DNA of 64,000 nucleotides from Oidiodendron maius Zn (GCA_000827325.1 KN832876.1:1948295-2012294); one strand, 5' to 3'; shown: positions 51,801 to 63,364, counted from the stretch's first letter. The notes: generated from the letters alone by a model not told the origin. Made by a program: numbers and translations.

Positions 51801-52308
51801 GAGAAGGTCCTAAGAATGACAGGGGTATACAAACCTTATTCGATTTCATCGTGATGAATGCTGGAGGTGGGTGGCAGACTTCTTCCTCTTCGTCTTCTCC
51901 AACGAGTGGAAGATAATCCAAATAAGTGCCGAGGGCAGAGCGAAGGTCTAGATTTGTTATGTCCCTGGGGAGAAAGCTTTGCCCTGGAGTGACTGGTTGG
52001 CCTGGCGTCTGAGGAGTCGGCGCTGACCCAACGGTAAGTATAACCTCTCGATCCGGATCTTCACTGGGAAAGCTGCCTTGCTCTGATGATGGATTCCTCT
52101 CTAGATCCTGATCGATTGGCTTTCGTCGAAGAGCTATCTCGCGTGCTTCGAGTAGAGCTGGGTTAACTGGGAGCAGAGCTGGACTAGGTCCTTGAGCTGG
52201 AAGAGAGTAAGGAATGGGAGAATATGGGACAGTAGAAGCTCGTCTACTAGTGCCATTGTCAGCCCCTTCGCTTCGTGTGAAGCGAGTTGTTAGCGTGGGG
52301 AGCTTCAT
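48887..52308 (-). CDS. Large SH3-domain protein with long disordered N-terminal part (Lsb/Pin3-like C-terminus)
   Basis: Three exons (52308-51835, 51782-49674, 49618-48887), all introns in phase 0, give 1104 residues. The C-terminal about 355 residues match fungal Las17-binding/Pin3-like proteins: MPPEERNRIISNNRSLRTIKNE, SDEQFDTIMNALPAESA, an SH3 domain at about 948-1000 (ATALYRYSEAGDCNFEVGD, DWWLGKN, EGVFPVNYV) and a tail KKFGKKLGNAAIFGAGATIG. Such proteins bind proline-rich actin regulators. The first about 680 residues are Ser/Pro/Glu-rich, mostly disordered, and end in a small Cys-rich segment (GCAQHPNCIECYNTEYAYIE). Homologues I know begin near the Met at 49748, so this may be two genes whose frames merge, or a true fusion. 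I give one model because the frame is continuous. Confidence 0.7.
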
Positions 52309-52908
52309 AATTGTAGTGTGGAGGGAGTTTCCCGATGTGGTAGAGTTTTTGCGCGTGTTGAAGAATTACTTTCCTTGGGATGCATTAACTAGGGCAGATT
52401 CTGGAGTCTAAGGCAGTGAATGCAGTATCCACGCGTCTACTTCCAACTCTCAAAGTTCCGGAGGCCCCTGTAACTAGTGAATCATTGGCGTGATGCCAAC
52501 GATCATGCAGGAATACCCAATGCTTTCTTTTAGCCCTTTCTGCCACGGAGATAAGCATGTTATTTGAAAGAGGCTACTTTTCTATCTTGATAGACTCTAG
52601 TATTGGCATGCCATGGGAGATACTTCAACTGCACTCCCAGTCCATGGTAATGAACATTATAGGATTTCACCTGCGCGGAATATCAGTGCCTCTACATACA
52701 TTCGAACATGGGCATACTCTCGAGAATGCCAAACGCAAGCGAGGAAGGGAGATGCCCAGTACAAGACAGAAATGATAGAATCATTTTTGCAATCATATAC
52801 AACGAAGGTATATACACTACCACGAGCTCTTCTGTCCTCGAAAGATAACAGGAATTTGAGCTTCCGCACCTGTATACAAATGTGCCCTCTGTCTGTGAGC
52901 ACTGTCAC
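52309..52908. other. Tandem intergenic region
   Basis: About 600 bp between the start of the SH3 gene and the 3' end of the GH5 gene, both on the minus strand. No gene seen. Confidence 0.5.
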
Positions 52909-54071
52909 CTAGATTAATGGTAGCATCAAGGGCAGCACATTCACATATGCGACTCCACTTGGAGGCTCCATGCTGTAAATATAATCTCCCCACCATGGCC
53001 CACCTCCCCACCACAAGGCTCCAAGCCACACGTCAGTATTTTCGCCCATATATGTCAACATATCTGTAACTGCGCTCTCGCAGACGCTGTTCGAGCCTCC
53101 AGCAAATTCTCCAAGGATACCCAGCTTGCCCTCGCTCTTGAGCCAGGCAGTGGCTGCTTCTATACGCGATGAACCGATAGTGGAGTTTACACAGTCAGCT
53201 GATGTACCAGATCCGTCACTGTCAAGGTATTGGTGCATCTCGTAAACGATCTTGTTCTGGGGATCAGTAAGGCCCGAGAGCGCCCCGTTCCCTGCCGAGA
53301 TCCTGTTGCTTATTTAGAGACTTTCTTAGGTAGAAATTAGAGATAGAGAACTAACCACGTCCAAGCACCAGAGTAGCTGGTACCTTCGACGAAAATATAC
53401 TGGCTGGTTGCACCTGCAGCGCGGACACCATTGATGCATGCCTGCATTAGGCCTGTTACAACGCTGATATCGCCCATATCGTGAGGTTCATTGTTGCAGT
53501 CAAAGATGACTTTATTGTTGTTTGCAAAAACTCCTGCAAGAGTGGCCCAGAAGGTTGTGAAACCAGCATCATCAGTGATAATATTGCCGTAGTACCGTCC
53601 AAAGTTGTGAGGGTCGACAATGGCGTAAGCACCCTTAGTATTGGTAATGTAATTGACAATAGATATCAAGCCATCTTCATAAGTTGCATTCATCGGGCCT
53701 GTCATGGATGTCGGGATTATGCGTTCCATCAAAATTGGAATACCTGCCCGCAGTTAGCAAGTTTGGACGCACACTGTGACAAAGGCACGAATACGGAATA
53801 TGTTAATTCCTTGGGCAACAAGAGTATCAATCGAGGATCTGTGTCAATCTATTAGCTTGTTGATAAGAAGAGCTCTATCATGGACTTACTCGACAGGCCA
53901 TGTATAGTCTTTCCCAAGTTCTCCAGGGATAGCAGTATTCCCAAACTCAGCCCCAGATTCATTGACTCCAAACCACCGGAATTTGCTAACTCTCTTCTTC
54001 TTCTCCGTTGATGGTGCCGCAACGACAAGCACAGCGGTGCTCGCCGCCACAAGAAGGCTTCCAAAGCGCAT
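52909..54071 (-). CDS. GH5 endo-beta-1,4-glucanase (cellulase), secreted
   Basis: Four exons (54071-53890, 53838-53795, 53743-53356, 53302-52909) give 335 residues. GH5 cellulases cut internal beta-1,4 bonds of cellulose by a retaining mechanism. A signal peptide is clear ([20 protein letters not shown]). Family marks are [28 protein letters not shown] restored across the 51-nt second intron, VDPHNFGRY, the acid/base Glu in CNNEPHDM, and the nucleophile Glu in [10 protein letters not shown]. The ending [20 protein letters not shown] is typical of subfamily 5 enzymes. There is no cellulose-binding module. Exon 2 is only 44 nt. The last residues ([12 protein letters not shown]) are shorter and more hydrophobic than usual. 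Confidence 0.93.
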
Positions 54072-55399
54072 GGTGGATGCTAGACTAAGGATGCCAGCTA
54101 CTGAGTATATTCAAAACAGAGAAAGGAAACCAAATATTTCTTTGACGAGCTGGTAGGAGATAACGAAAGAAAAAATCTTGGTAACAAAGAGGATCTTTAT
54201 AGCCACAAAGCTCTTTAGGATGCCACGGACCGTAGTACATGGACGAATCGGGGTAATATAAAATTTATGAACATTGGAATAATCTCCCACTATTGGATGG
54301 GAACTTTCAAGGCTGGTAGTTGAGCACAGAGGAATTTGGAAGACCTGGTGACTGAAAGAAGAAATTTCCTGGGCTCCAAGAGAATCTCCTGGCCTGCGTT
54401 GTGAGACATGCGTAAAGATTGGAAGATCCGGGGCGCAGAGGACGTATTCGTCACGGAGTGAGTCTTCCGACATAAAGATGAAACTACTCGGAAGAGTGAG
54501 ATCTGCAAATACTGACTATGTGACGAAGAGGTAAAATGGAAGCCCTGTACTCCATGCCGTCCAGGGTCGAAAACCATACTTTGAAACACCGAACCAGTGT
54601 TCTAAATAGCCATGGATTTGGATAAAACGGGTCACAATAGATTTATTGCTTTGAACAACTCACATATTCGGACTCCCGAGCAGAAATCAACAACGTTGTT
54701 TATAGCGTCCAGCTATATTTCTTCTTCATCACAGCTCTTGGTGTTTAATGAGCCTGCGGATAAAACCAGTTGCGCCACTTGGCTGTGATCGACCGGCCAC
54801 GATGCACAGGACTTCCACAATGCGGGGAAGAGAAGGGTTACTCCGCAGGGTAAATAATTCTCCATTGTACCGGCGGCAGGGCCTTGAAGGCATAACCGGG
54901 TGCGTTTGGTACTGATCTATAGCGCTATCCTAGGACAAAGAGCATGCGTGTCCTAACTCGGGTTGATTACCCAACTTTGACGCCCATGTGTTCTGTTTTC
55001 AATCGCTCGGCGCATCACCATACGAAGGGTTTCTGGAAGAGGGTATGGCCGCGTGACACCTTGCCCCTACAGCGTGCCGCATTATCAGAGTGACTGAACA
55101 CAAGGAAGTAGGGTCATATCGTGGACTTATTATTGCAGTAGCGTTCATTTTACCTATGTATGCATCAGCCATCGGGTCTCGTATTCGAAGCTAATCAGTG
55201 ACATGCCTCAGGCCACTATCGAAGCTCTCTGAGGGTACATCTCAACGAGATACAGGACATCATTGGACTTCAATGCTCCAAAGCTGACGGAGCATGTCTT
55301 TGTCACTCAGCCTCACCTTGTTTGACACCTTTTCAACGGTTGCCTTCTCCACATCAATCATCATTACCTGAATTAAGTATTCCGTATCAACTCCTCACT
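54072..55399. promoter_or_regulatory. Divergent intergenic region between the GH5 and EAF genes
   Basis: About 1.3 kb between divergent starts. It should hold the regulated cellulase promoter and the EAF promoter. Short frames in it have no recognisable content. Confidence 0.5.
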
Positions 55400-56327
55400 A
55401 TGTCTGGTGGCTCAATTGACATCAACGCTCCGGGAAAGTACCCGATTGTCCTGAGCGATGCACTACTCGGCAAGACCTCTAAAGAATCTTATACCAGTAT
55501 TAGATGTAAATGAAACCTTCTTGTCTTCTCCTGTCTGTACGTCTAACAGTTCTGCAGATAATCACAGACCAGAACCCACCACGACCCAATCTTTAAGCTC
55601 CTTACAGCTGCAAACTTCCAGATCAGCTGCATCAGACTACGATCTCTCCTTCTCGGATGACTCTGGAAAATACAAATACAGCGGCGTGCAAACTTCAGGA
55701 GATGGACAATATGTGCTCATATTTAACCCGGAGAAGAAGCACTTTGTGCTACACCGCATAGACTCTACATTCGATATGAATCTAGTCAGCGCTCCATGGG
55801 AGAAAAGTGCATCTACATTGCGATCCCAGTATGCCCAACTAGAGTCAACCGCAAAACCTACCGAAACTCCCCAGCGTAAGCCTTCCAAGTCTTCAAAGAA
55901 CACAGCAGTAGCCAAACCTGAGCCGAAACGTCGAAAATCAGCTCAAACCAAGAAGAAACCCGCAGTACGCGAGCCAACCCCTGAAGAAGAAGACGATTCA
56001 GACGATGGACTCACTATTGAATACCCTGACGCACGCAGCTCGCGACAGTATAAGACTCAGACCGAAGTGGTCTTGCAGCAAAATGTCAGCGGGGAAGAGG
56101 CGGAGGAGGAATACGAAGACGAAGATGCAGATGCAGAAGGAGAATTTGAAGAACAGCGGAATCAAGACGTGGATTACTTGACATTGCCAAGTCCAGCAAA
56201 CAATAACACAGGGGGTATGAGCGACGAGGACATAGAACTTGATCTTGAAGCGGAATTGGAGCAGGCTCTCAAAGAGACGACTGAGGGAGCTGGTGAGGAT
56301 GAGAGCGATGAGAGCGAGGAGGAATAA
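55400..56327 (+). CDS. EAF (ELL-associated factor) transcription elongation protein
   Basis: Two exons (55400-55505, 55558-56327) give 291 residues. EAF proteins partner ELL to stimulate RNA polymerase II elongation. The EAF domain covers about residues 10-130: GKYPIVLSDALLGKTSKESYTSIRYNHRPEP (split here for length) across the intron, then SGDGQYVLIFNPEKKHFVLHRID and the helical MNLVSAPWEKS region. The C-terminal half is basic (KPEPKRRKSAQTKKKP), then strongly acidic (EEAEEEYEDEDADAEGEFEE and DESDESEEE), as expected of an elongation factor with an intrinsically disordered activation tail. The 52-nt intron starts GTAAAT and ends TGCAG. Confidence 0.92.
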
Positions 56328-57423
56328 ATATTATAATGCGATATTCTCTCGCGATGGCTGCCATACACGATGTCGTTTATTGTCCACAGGAGTTTCAGGT
56401 TTCGTGGGACGGAGTTTTGAGCAGCATTTACGGATACTGGAATCCATCTAATTGCATATATCAGTTCAAGGCTTAGATTCCGGCTCAAGATACGGGCGTT
56501 TCATTATCTCCAAGATACCAATTATGCCACATGTGCGGGTTCTATTCTACATTGATAAATTATGAAGTCAGAATTGGGTTACAATGATCTACAATATCGC
56601 CTCATTTGTGTCCAACTTGCCTACAATTCTTAGTCTTGTATCAATCGTCGGCCACGTTTCTTACCAAGCAATGGTTCATTATTGTTAACCTTTTTATATT
56701 GAAGTTCAAGCTAAAGAGCTTTACGATCTAAGTTTGCAATGGCTTCGTATGCAGCCTTCATTTTATAGTCGTGTTCCCATTTCTCAGGCGTTTATGCCAA
56801 CATCAATTCTCTTTGGAGGCAGGCCTGTATGTTCCTCTTTCACGCTGCAAAATTTCTAATATTTTAAATTCCAGGTGGATGTTTTCCTAATGGGTATCTA
56901 GAGGACTTCAATAAACACCAGGTGAAGCGCTGCTCTACCATTTGCTCTGCTCAGAGCCATTTGTGAAACCGCTGAGCCAGAAGCCATAATCCATTCTATT
57001 CGAGCTTTCATCATCAGACGAGCCAGCCACTGGATGGCCAATCACCATTTCCCCGCCTCACCCAGCATCTCCGCACTTACCGTGACGCAACACCCCAATT
57101 GCGAGAAGATATAACATTGAGAGTACAGATCCATCTTAATTTTTGTGCTTGCCACTCGCTCTCATTCCGTAAACCTCCACCGCAATATTCCTAGCACCGC
57201 TGTTCGGAGGCCCACCAAGCGTATTTCGGCGGTAAGAGCGAAACCTGGCGGGGTGGGACAGAGACAGCCGAGGGTGCAGTGCGTTGACCCAGATTGTGCC
57301 GAGCATCGAGATTCATGAGCCCGGCCAGAAGCGGCGAACCGCGTGCACTTCAAAAGCCAATTGCCCGCCGTCGAGCTGTGAAATATATTCTCTTCTTCCC
57401 TCCTCCTCCTCCTCCCATTGACG
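56328..57423. promoter_or_regulatory. Tandem intergenic region upstream of PrpD
   Basis: About 1.1 kb between EAF and the 2-methylcitrate dehydratase gene, AT-rich at first and GC-rich from about 57000. It holds the EAF 3' UTR and the PrpD promoter. No gene seen. Confidence 0.5.
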
Positions 57424-59182
57424 ATGATGTCGACCTTCAATCGCAGTGTCCGCACAGCCACCCGAAACCTGCGATTGCCCCCCCTCCAGGCCCGAGCTCT
57501 GCGTGCCCCTCTCACTGCTGTTGTCCTCACATCAACGCCTGCAGCTTCAGCCGGACGCCGCTCCTACAAACAATTTTCTACTATGTCTCCTCTGCAGTCG
57601 GGCGCTCCTCCGCCACCCCAGGCACGGGACTACGACCCAGAGATCAAGGACATTGCAAGCTATGTTCACAACACCCCTATCACTTCTGAACTCGCGGTAA
57701 GTGTTGCCCAGTACACTTGGCGGTACCCTACTGATTGGCACTGCAGTTCGACACCGCTCGATTCGTGTTCCTCGACACCCTTGGCTGCGGTCTTGAGGGC
57801 CTGCGGTTCAAGGAGTGCACAAAGCTCCTCGGTCCTATAGTAGAAGGCACCGTTGTTCCCAATGGTACAAAGGTTCCCGGCACCCCCTTCCAGCTTGACC
57901 CGGTCAATGGCGCTTTCAATATCGGGGCCATGATCAGATGGCTCGACTACAACGACTGCTGGCTCGCTGCCGAGTGGGGCCACCCTTCGGATAACCTGGG
58001 CGCCATCCTAGCTGTTGCAGACTGGGTCTCTCGAACCAACCGTGCGGGTGGGAAGCTTGGAAATGGGAAGGTTATAACTGTGAAGGAAGTCTTAGAAGCT
58101 ATGATTCGGGCACACGAGATTCAAGGTTGCTTAGCCCTTCTGAACTCCTACAACAAAGTCGGCTTGGACCATGTTGTACTTGTGAAGGTTGCCAGCACTG
58201 CTGTAGTTGCGAAGATGCTCGGCCTCACTGAGAAGCAGACTGCCGATGCAGTCACGCAGGCTTGGGTTGATGGTCAGAGCTTGAGAACATACCGGCACTC
58301 GCCAAACACCATGTCCAGGAAATCATGGGCTGCTGGTGATGCTTGCCAGCGCGCCGTGAACTTGGTCCTCAAGGTCATGAAAGGCGAGCCAGGTGTCCCT
58401 ACAGTTCTGTCGGCTCCAGTTTGGGGTTTCTATGACGTCCTTTTCAAGGGCAAGCCATTCGAGTTCCAGAGGCAATATGGAAGCTATGTTATGGAGAATG
58501 TCCTATTCAAAGTTTCATACCCAGGTAAATCATACCGTCCATTTATGAGACCCAGCTGATTCCTCTAGCCGAATTTCACTCTCAGACTGCCATCGAAGCC
58601 GCGAAGCATATCCGACAAAAGCTGACTGACATGGGTAAGACCGCTGCGGATATCAAGGAGGTTACCTGCCGTACTCATGAAGCTTGTGTTCGCATTATCG
58701 ACAAGCAATTCAAGCCCATGGATAACTTCGCCGATCGCGATCATTGCATTCAATATATGTGCTCTGTGATGCTCGTCTACGGACGTCTAGAGGCCACCGA
58801 CTATACCGATGGTGGTGAGGCTGCCACCTCCCCTCTCGTTGAATCCCTTCGCAAAAAGATTGCCTGCGTCGAAGATCCCCAATTCACAAAGGATTACCAT
58901 GACCCAGCCCTGCGCACTATCCCCAATGCGCTGACTGTTACGTTGAACGATGGAACCGTCTTGGAGGAAGTTGTTGTTGAGGCGCCACTCGGGCACAGAC
59001 TGAGAAGAGAAGAGGCCAAGCCGGAGATCTTGGCTAAGTACAAAAGACATCTTGGCCCTCATTTCAGCGAGGCCAAAGTTAAAGAGTTGGTGGAGTTGGG
59101 TAATGATGTAAAGAGACTGGAAAGCATGGCTGTGGATGAGTATGTTGATTTGTACGTCTCCAAGGATAGTAAATTTGTGTAA
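57424..59182 (+). CDS. prpD: Mitochondrial 2-methylcitrate dehydratase (PrpD)
   Basis: Three exons (57424-57696, 57747-58524, 58569-59182) give 554 residues. The enzyme dehydrates 2-methylcitrate in the methylcitrate cycle, by which fungi use and detoxify propionyl-CoA. The first 50 residues ([17 protein letters not shown] onward) are a mitochondrial presequence. The MmgE/PrpD fold is shown by [56 protein letters not shown] and the C-terminal domain from [15 protein letters not shown] to [12 protein letters not shown]. Both introns are short and canonical and keep the frame. A PrpF-family isomerase lies on the other strand 17 kb away. Confidence 0.96.
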
Positions 59183-59902
59183 ATCAGAGTAGACTGGGCA
59201 TAGATTAAAATATGTTTTATTGCCACAAGATTCTAGCGAATCTACCATGTCCAGTGACCTGCGGGTTTTGATCGTTTGGACTACTGGAATCAATTAACCA
59301 GCCGAAGTTTTTTTTGGGTTTATATTCTGTGTTATGTTTGAAGGCTGATGGAGGTGCGAGTTGAGATAGGGTGTCTCTTGACTTGGATTGGCAGCTCGCT
59401 GTAGAATGTTGACATCGCTGCGACAACTGCCAAATAACTTCAAGTGCAGCATGGGAAAAGATATAAATTCAAATGAAAATATTTGTTGGTGTTGAGTACT
59501 CTAGCCTTAGACTTCACGCGCATGCCTGTTACACTCAGTTGCAGATCCATTCCGCAGGCTCATGAGAATGCAGTCGGCCAGGTCAAGTGGTTGGCTTTGG
59601 TGTCTACCTTTTTATTGACGGATGATATCTCTTATTCTCATATAAAGAAGTTGTGCTATCAGGTCAAATGTCTCCCGATCCAAAGGGCCCGATCGGATAT
59701 TATTTTGCACAGTGAATCACTTCTATTGTAGCCTGTGTCTATTGTCTGCTCGGTTGTGGGAGTACTTAAGCAGTCTTTATTCCTATGGGCCACATATTAT
59801 TTCTTCAAAGCAACAAGACCCGCAAATACAGCTTCCTTCAAGCCAAAGAAAGAAGCACGCAACGAGAAATCTCGGATCGTAAACATAAACCAATTACCAA
59901 CT
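59183..59902. other. Intergenic region after PrpD
   Basis: About 720 bp, AT-rich, no gene recognised. From here to the end of the window coding density drops. Confidence 0.5.
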
Positions 59903-60588
59903 ATGAGTGCAACTTGTAAGTTGAATGAATTAGTCCCTTGGTGGAGTGTCTGTGCTTACCCAGCTGCTGAAGCCATCAAAAAGGAACCTGAGACACCTCT
60001 CAAGATATCTTACTCTCTCTTTCCAAGACTTCTGGAGAGTAAGGACAACGTATACATAGTTGCTACGAAATCTATCAGGGGGAAACTATTTGGCTAACAT
60101 TTGACAAGGGTGACTACGAGATTCCCAAAATGACACCCCTCAAATCTGTCGTCGCCGAGCAGGGTATTCACGATGGCTTCATTCCGGCGAAGGAGAAGCA
60201 GGAGAATTTTGCTAACCTTGCCACAACTACCGTCAAGGCAGAAAATGATGAAATCCAAAAGTCCCACAAGGATATGGGTTCTGTGAATGGTGAGTAACTG
60301 AAATCTGATATCGACTTGTGACTATGACTGCGTCTAATGGTGATGTAGTCGAGGATCGGCATAAAATCATCATACTTGAGCGTGGTCGCGTTATGTTAGG
60401 TATTTTACCGGACTGTCCGTTAGCAAATTATTCTAAAAGTATTTAGGTTGTGTCGTTTCCTGACTGCATAAATGAATGAAATTCAAGCTATCATGGACTT
60501 GTTACTTGCCGAAGCGATTGCTACGAATGAGGAGCCTCTGAATGAGTCAAGGACAACAATAGCATCTGTTATTTGCCGCACACGTTAG
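59903..60588 (+). CDS. Hypothetical small protein, spliced model, no recognised family
   Basis: Five exons (59903-59915, 59964-60049, 60109-60289, 60349-60399, 60488-60588) close in frame to 143 residues. All use GT-AG sites; donors are GTAAGT, GTATAC, GTGAGT and GTATTT. The product starts MSATSAEAIKKEPETPLKIS, continues through GDYEIPKMTPLKSVVAEQG and ends LNESRTTIASVICRTR. It is hydrophilic with no signal peptide, membrane segment or cysteine pattern. I recognise no domain. The coherent frame across four introns argues it is or was a gene, but exon 1 (13 nt) and the second donor are weak, so the exact model is uncertain. Confidence 0.4.
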
Positions 60589-60874
60589 CTTGTGATTAAT
60601 ATCCATTTGCCGAGAAAATGGGAAGCACACGGGGGATATTCTACTATGTGCGGGTGGGGCTACTCAAGCACAGTACAACACATTGCTCGCAAATAAAGAA
60701 TTCTATTCAATACCGCTACTCTGATGCTGAGACAATCTCACTCTTGACCATAGAATGGTGAAAGAAACCACTAGGGTCTATGAAAGAGTACGTCAACCTT
60801 GATAATCCTGCTCGAATTGCAATTGTGTTTACCATACGAACTCTCAATTTGGGTGATCTGTTATGTTTTAGACT

Positions 60875-61417
60875 CTATTTTAATTGGTCCAGAAGTTCAG
60901 TAAGCTCCATGACTCTTCTTTGGATTAAGGAAATCCGTGAATTGAGTAGTGGGTTAACTCTGTTAGCTTGTAGTAGAGTCAGGTGTGACAACACCTTCTT
61001 TGAAGTTTTATAGATGGCATTAATCTCAACCAGATGGGCTTCTTTCGTTCGGCCATCAGGTAAATAGGACGTATTGTCAGCTATTTGGTTGCAGTTGTAT
61101 TTTTTGTATTCATAAGTAGCGTCTACAGAGTGGCATTCTTCCATGAGAGGGCAGCTATTTTCCAGATCCTGGCAGATGTTGGCACATTGTACTGGTGCCT
61201 CATCGTAGCTAATATGTTATTACTCCAGGTATAACTGAGGGAAATATAAACTATTATATTTACGGATCCGGGTCCCGCTTCCCCTTGTCCACCTGTTCTT
61301 GGCGATTGCATCCTTTTCGCGCGGTTTATCTTTGATATAACCCATGTCTTTCATCTCGTCCAATATATCTGGTTTAATTCCCGAGTTGTTCGAATCCCAA
61401 ATGTAAAGAATTCGCAT
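60875..61417 (-). CDS. Hypothetical protein, two-exon model, no recognised family
   Basis: Exons 61417-61264 and 61191-60875 join at a GTAAAT donor and CACCAG acceptor to give 156 residues. The start MRILYIWDSNNSGIKPDILD is followed by a basic stretch (KDKPREKDAIAKNRWTRGSG), then a Cys-rich segment (QCANICQDLENSCPLMEECH) and a C-terminal helical part (LLNSRISLIQRRVMELTELL). There is no signal peptide. I recognise no family. It lies in an AT-rich region and may be an orphan or a remnant. Confidence 0.35.
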
Positions 61418-62406
61418 GTTCGTATTCTTTAAAGTTTTTTCACATCAGTTAAGAGGAGCATGACTCTATGCAGATAGAATTTAACTCAGCCAGGATTCTG
61501 ACCAGCCTGTGTGGCAAATAACAATATCACAACACTGATTTTGTTAATAGGCTGTGTTAATAATGTAACCGAGTTGATCGTCTCTACAGGATTAAGAGTC
61601 ATCAACTAGCTAGCAGAGTTAAGTGAAAGCTACGGACGTAGCTAATAGCTTCCCTTTTAGTTTCAACGCCTAGTGTGGCTTTGGGATAGTTCAGAACCAT
61701 ATAAAAACTATAACTCTGCGCTGCTCACAATGTAGAGTTGTTCACGGTTATCTAAGTTAATGGCGCATTCCTCTCTCCGTTGCTCAAAAATATTTGAGTG
61801 ATATAGGGTACGGAACGGCGGCCTCGTCTGTGAGACTGCTCTGTCAATGACACAGGATTCAGGACGAATCCACCACTCAGCACCTCTCCCTAAGATAACA
61901 AATAATCCGCATTTAGCAATCGCATGTAGATAAAAAGGGCTTATAGCATCCGAACACAAGACAGCTCCACTTTCGAAGACGTCGTTTGGTATCGCGTCAT
62001 AGATTCCGGCGGGCATTTCACGCCAGTGGACAGGATCCACTTGTATATAGGAGCATTATCCCATTGTCCCCCAACACTTGATGCTAATCTATAGTTCGGA
62101 AATCTCTTCGGTATATTTGCTCAACTGGTATGCGTCATCCACCATCTTGCTAAAACAATGGGAATGAACCGACTGCAAGATAGAAATAGTCTCTATACCA
62201 ATGTTCTTGAATATCAAATCCTAAATGTGCGCATATTGATACCAGCGCTCATAATTACGTAGCACTTCAGTATTTGATTAGATTTGTACATCAATAGATA
62301 TTACAATATAAGCCTGAACAGATTAAGTGGAGAGTATGCAGCGTCTTGTCGCCTTCCTGAAGACACTTGTGAGTCCCACATATGTTAAGTTTTCCAGCTC
62401 CTGAAC
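61418..62406. other. AT-rich stretch between the orphan and DUF3237 genes
   Basis: About 990 bp, AT-rich. The only notable content is the unrecognised open frame at 61708-62040, listed separately. Confidence 0.5.
61708..62040 (-). other. Unrecognised open frame, possibly a gene fragment
   Basis: An uninterrupted 110-codon stretch starts with GTG, not ATG, and reads like real protein (HWREMPAGIYDAIPNDVFES, GLFVILGRGAEWWIRPES), with four cysteines. It probably belongs to an exon of a larger or decayed gene; an ATG-led short frame lies just upstream near 62145, but I could not join the two convincingly. No family is recognised. Confidence 0.3.
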
Positions 62407-63029
62407 TCATGAAAGCCGATATGCACTGCCCTAGTTAAATTGTGTGTTTATATTGAGGGAATAACCAGCACTTACTCATATATAACCTCAGATCCTTTCC
62501 TCATGCCACTTCCTACCCACATTCCACAGTTGACCTTATCTCTATACCTTACATCGCCGGTTTCCATTTCAATAAATAATCTAAACTTATAGCTATTTGG
62601 GTCAACCAGATCAGCTAATTCGGGAACATTGAGTTGTGCAAGAATCTCGGGCGGACCTGTCCGCCACCCACGAGTTTTGATGGCGATATACGCTGGGTTG
62701 TTATCATCAGTTTGAAGAAGGTAATTAGTTTCAAGACAAGCGGAATTATCAGCTATGATAAGTTGGTTATCTTGTCCGCCAGGCTACGTATGTGTGAGTG
62801 TGGCATAGCTGAGAGATTGAGAAGCATCAAGCGTACTAAGACAACGCCAGATCCCCAGGAACCAGACCACCAGCCACCAGCAAATGAAATCCAATTTCTC
62901 TGGCCAAAAGGTGTTATTCCAACAGAGAGTTTTGGGTTAAGCAGACAACACATCCGGAAGTCGTGGCGTAGAGTTGGATGAGGCAGTGATAAATCCGGAT
63001 ATGGATAAGATGACGGGCCAGGAGACGTG
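62407..63029 (-). CDS. DUF3237 domain protein (5' end unresolved)
   Basis: Three exons (63029-62837, 62783-62476, 62425-62407) encode one DUF3237 beta-barrel domain. The sequence reads PTLRHDFRMCCLLNPKLSVG, then GQRNWISFAGGWWSGSWGSG, VVLPGGQDNQLI across the first intron, ETNYLLQTDDNNPAYIAIKT, GWRTGPPE, and ends GSGMRKGSEVIYDAYRLS. The last exon is only 19 nt and is required for the family ending VIYDAYRL. DUF3237 proteins are small and of unknown function, often near oxidoreductases. The first ATG within exon 1 (62953) would cut off conserved residues, so the true start is probably on an upstream exon, perhaps the one at 63155-63364; phases do not match directly, so an exon may be missing. 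Confidence 0.7.
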
Positions 63030-63154
63030 CTACTTCAAACTCTTAGCCATATAATCTAGCAGTCGATGATACCTATTATTCTACAATCTCGTAATAACAA
63101 CATCGAATACCTATGTACTGGCAAAATTAAACAAGAGAAGACACGAAGTTTTAC

Positions 63155-63364
63155 TCACACATCTTCACTTTTGGGTCCGACAAGACCAGCAGGAAAATTC
63201 GAGCTATCATTCATGTTCGGAGATTGTCCTGACGGATATGACGCTTGTTCTGATTGTCCTGTTAAAGGGATAAATGGAGGAGGAGTCCCCATAAAACCCG
63301 TCAGTCTCTTGTACAACTCACGTTCCATTATGAATATAGGATTGTGGATGTAAGAAAGCTTCAC
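63155..63364 (-). other. Possible 5' exon of the DUF3237 gene or separate short frame
   Basis: An ATG-led frame of 69 codons (MKLSYIHNPIFIMERELYKR onward) ends in a good donor site, GATGTGAGT. It is Pro/Ser/Gly-rich and on the strand of the DUF3237 gene, 130 bp upstream of its first recognised exon. Its phase (0) does not fit the acceptor (which needs phase 2), so the link is only suggestive. Confidence 0.3.

Noticed and set aside
61384-61397. tRNA B-box-like sequence (GTTCGAATCC)
   Set aside because: No cloverleaf or A box can be placed around it, and it lies in a coding model on the other strand.
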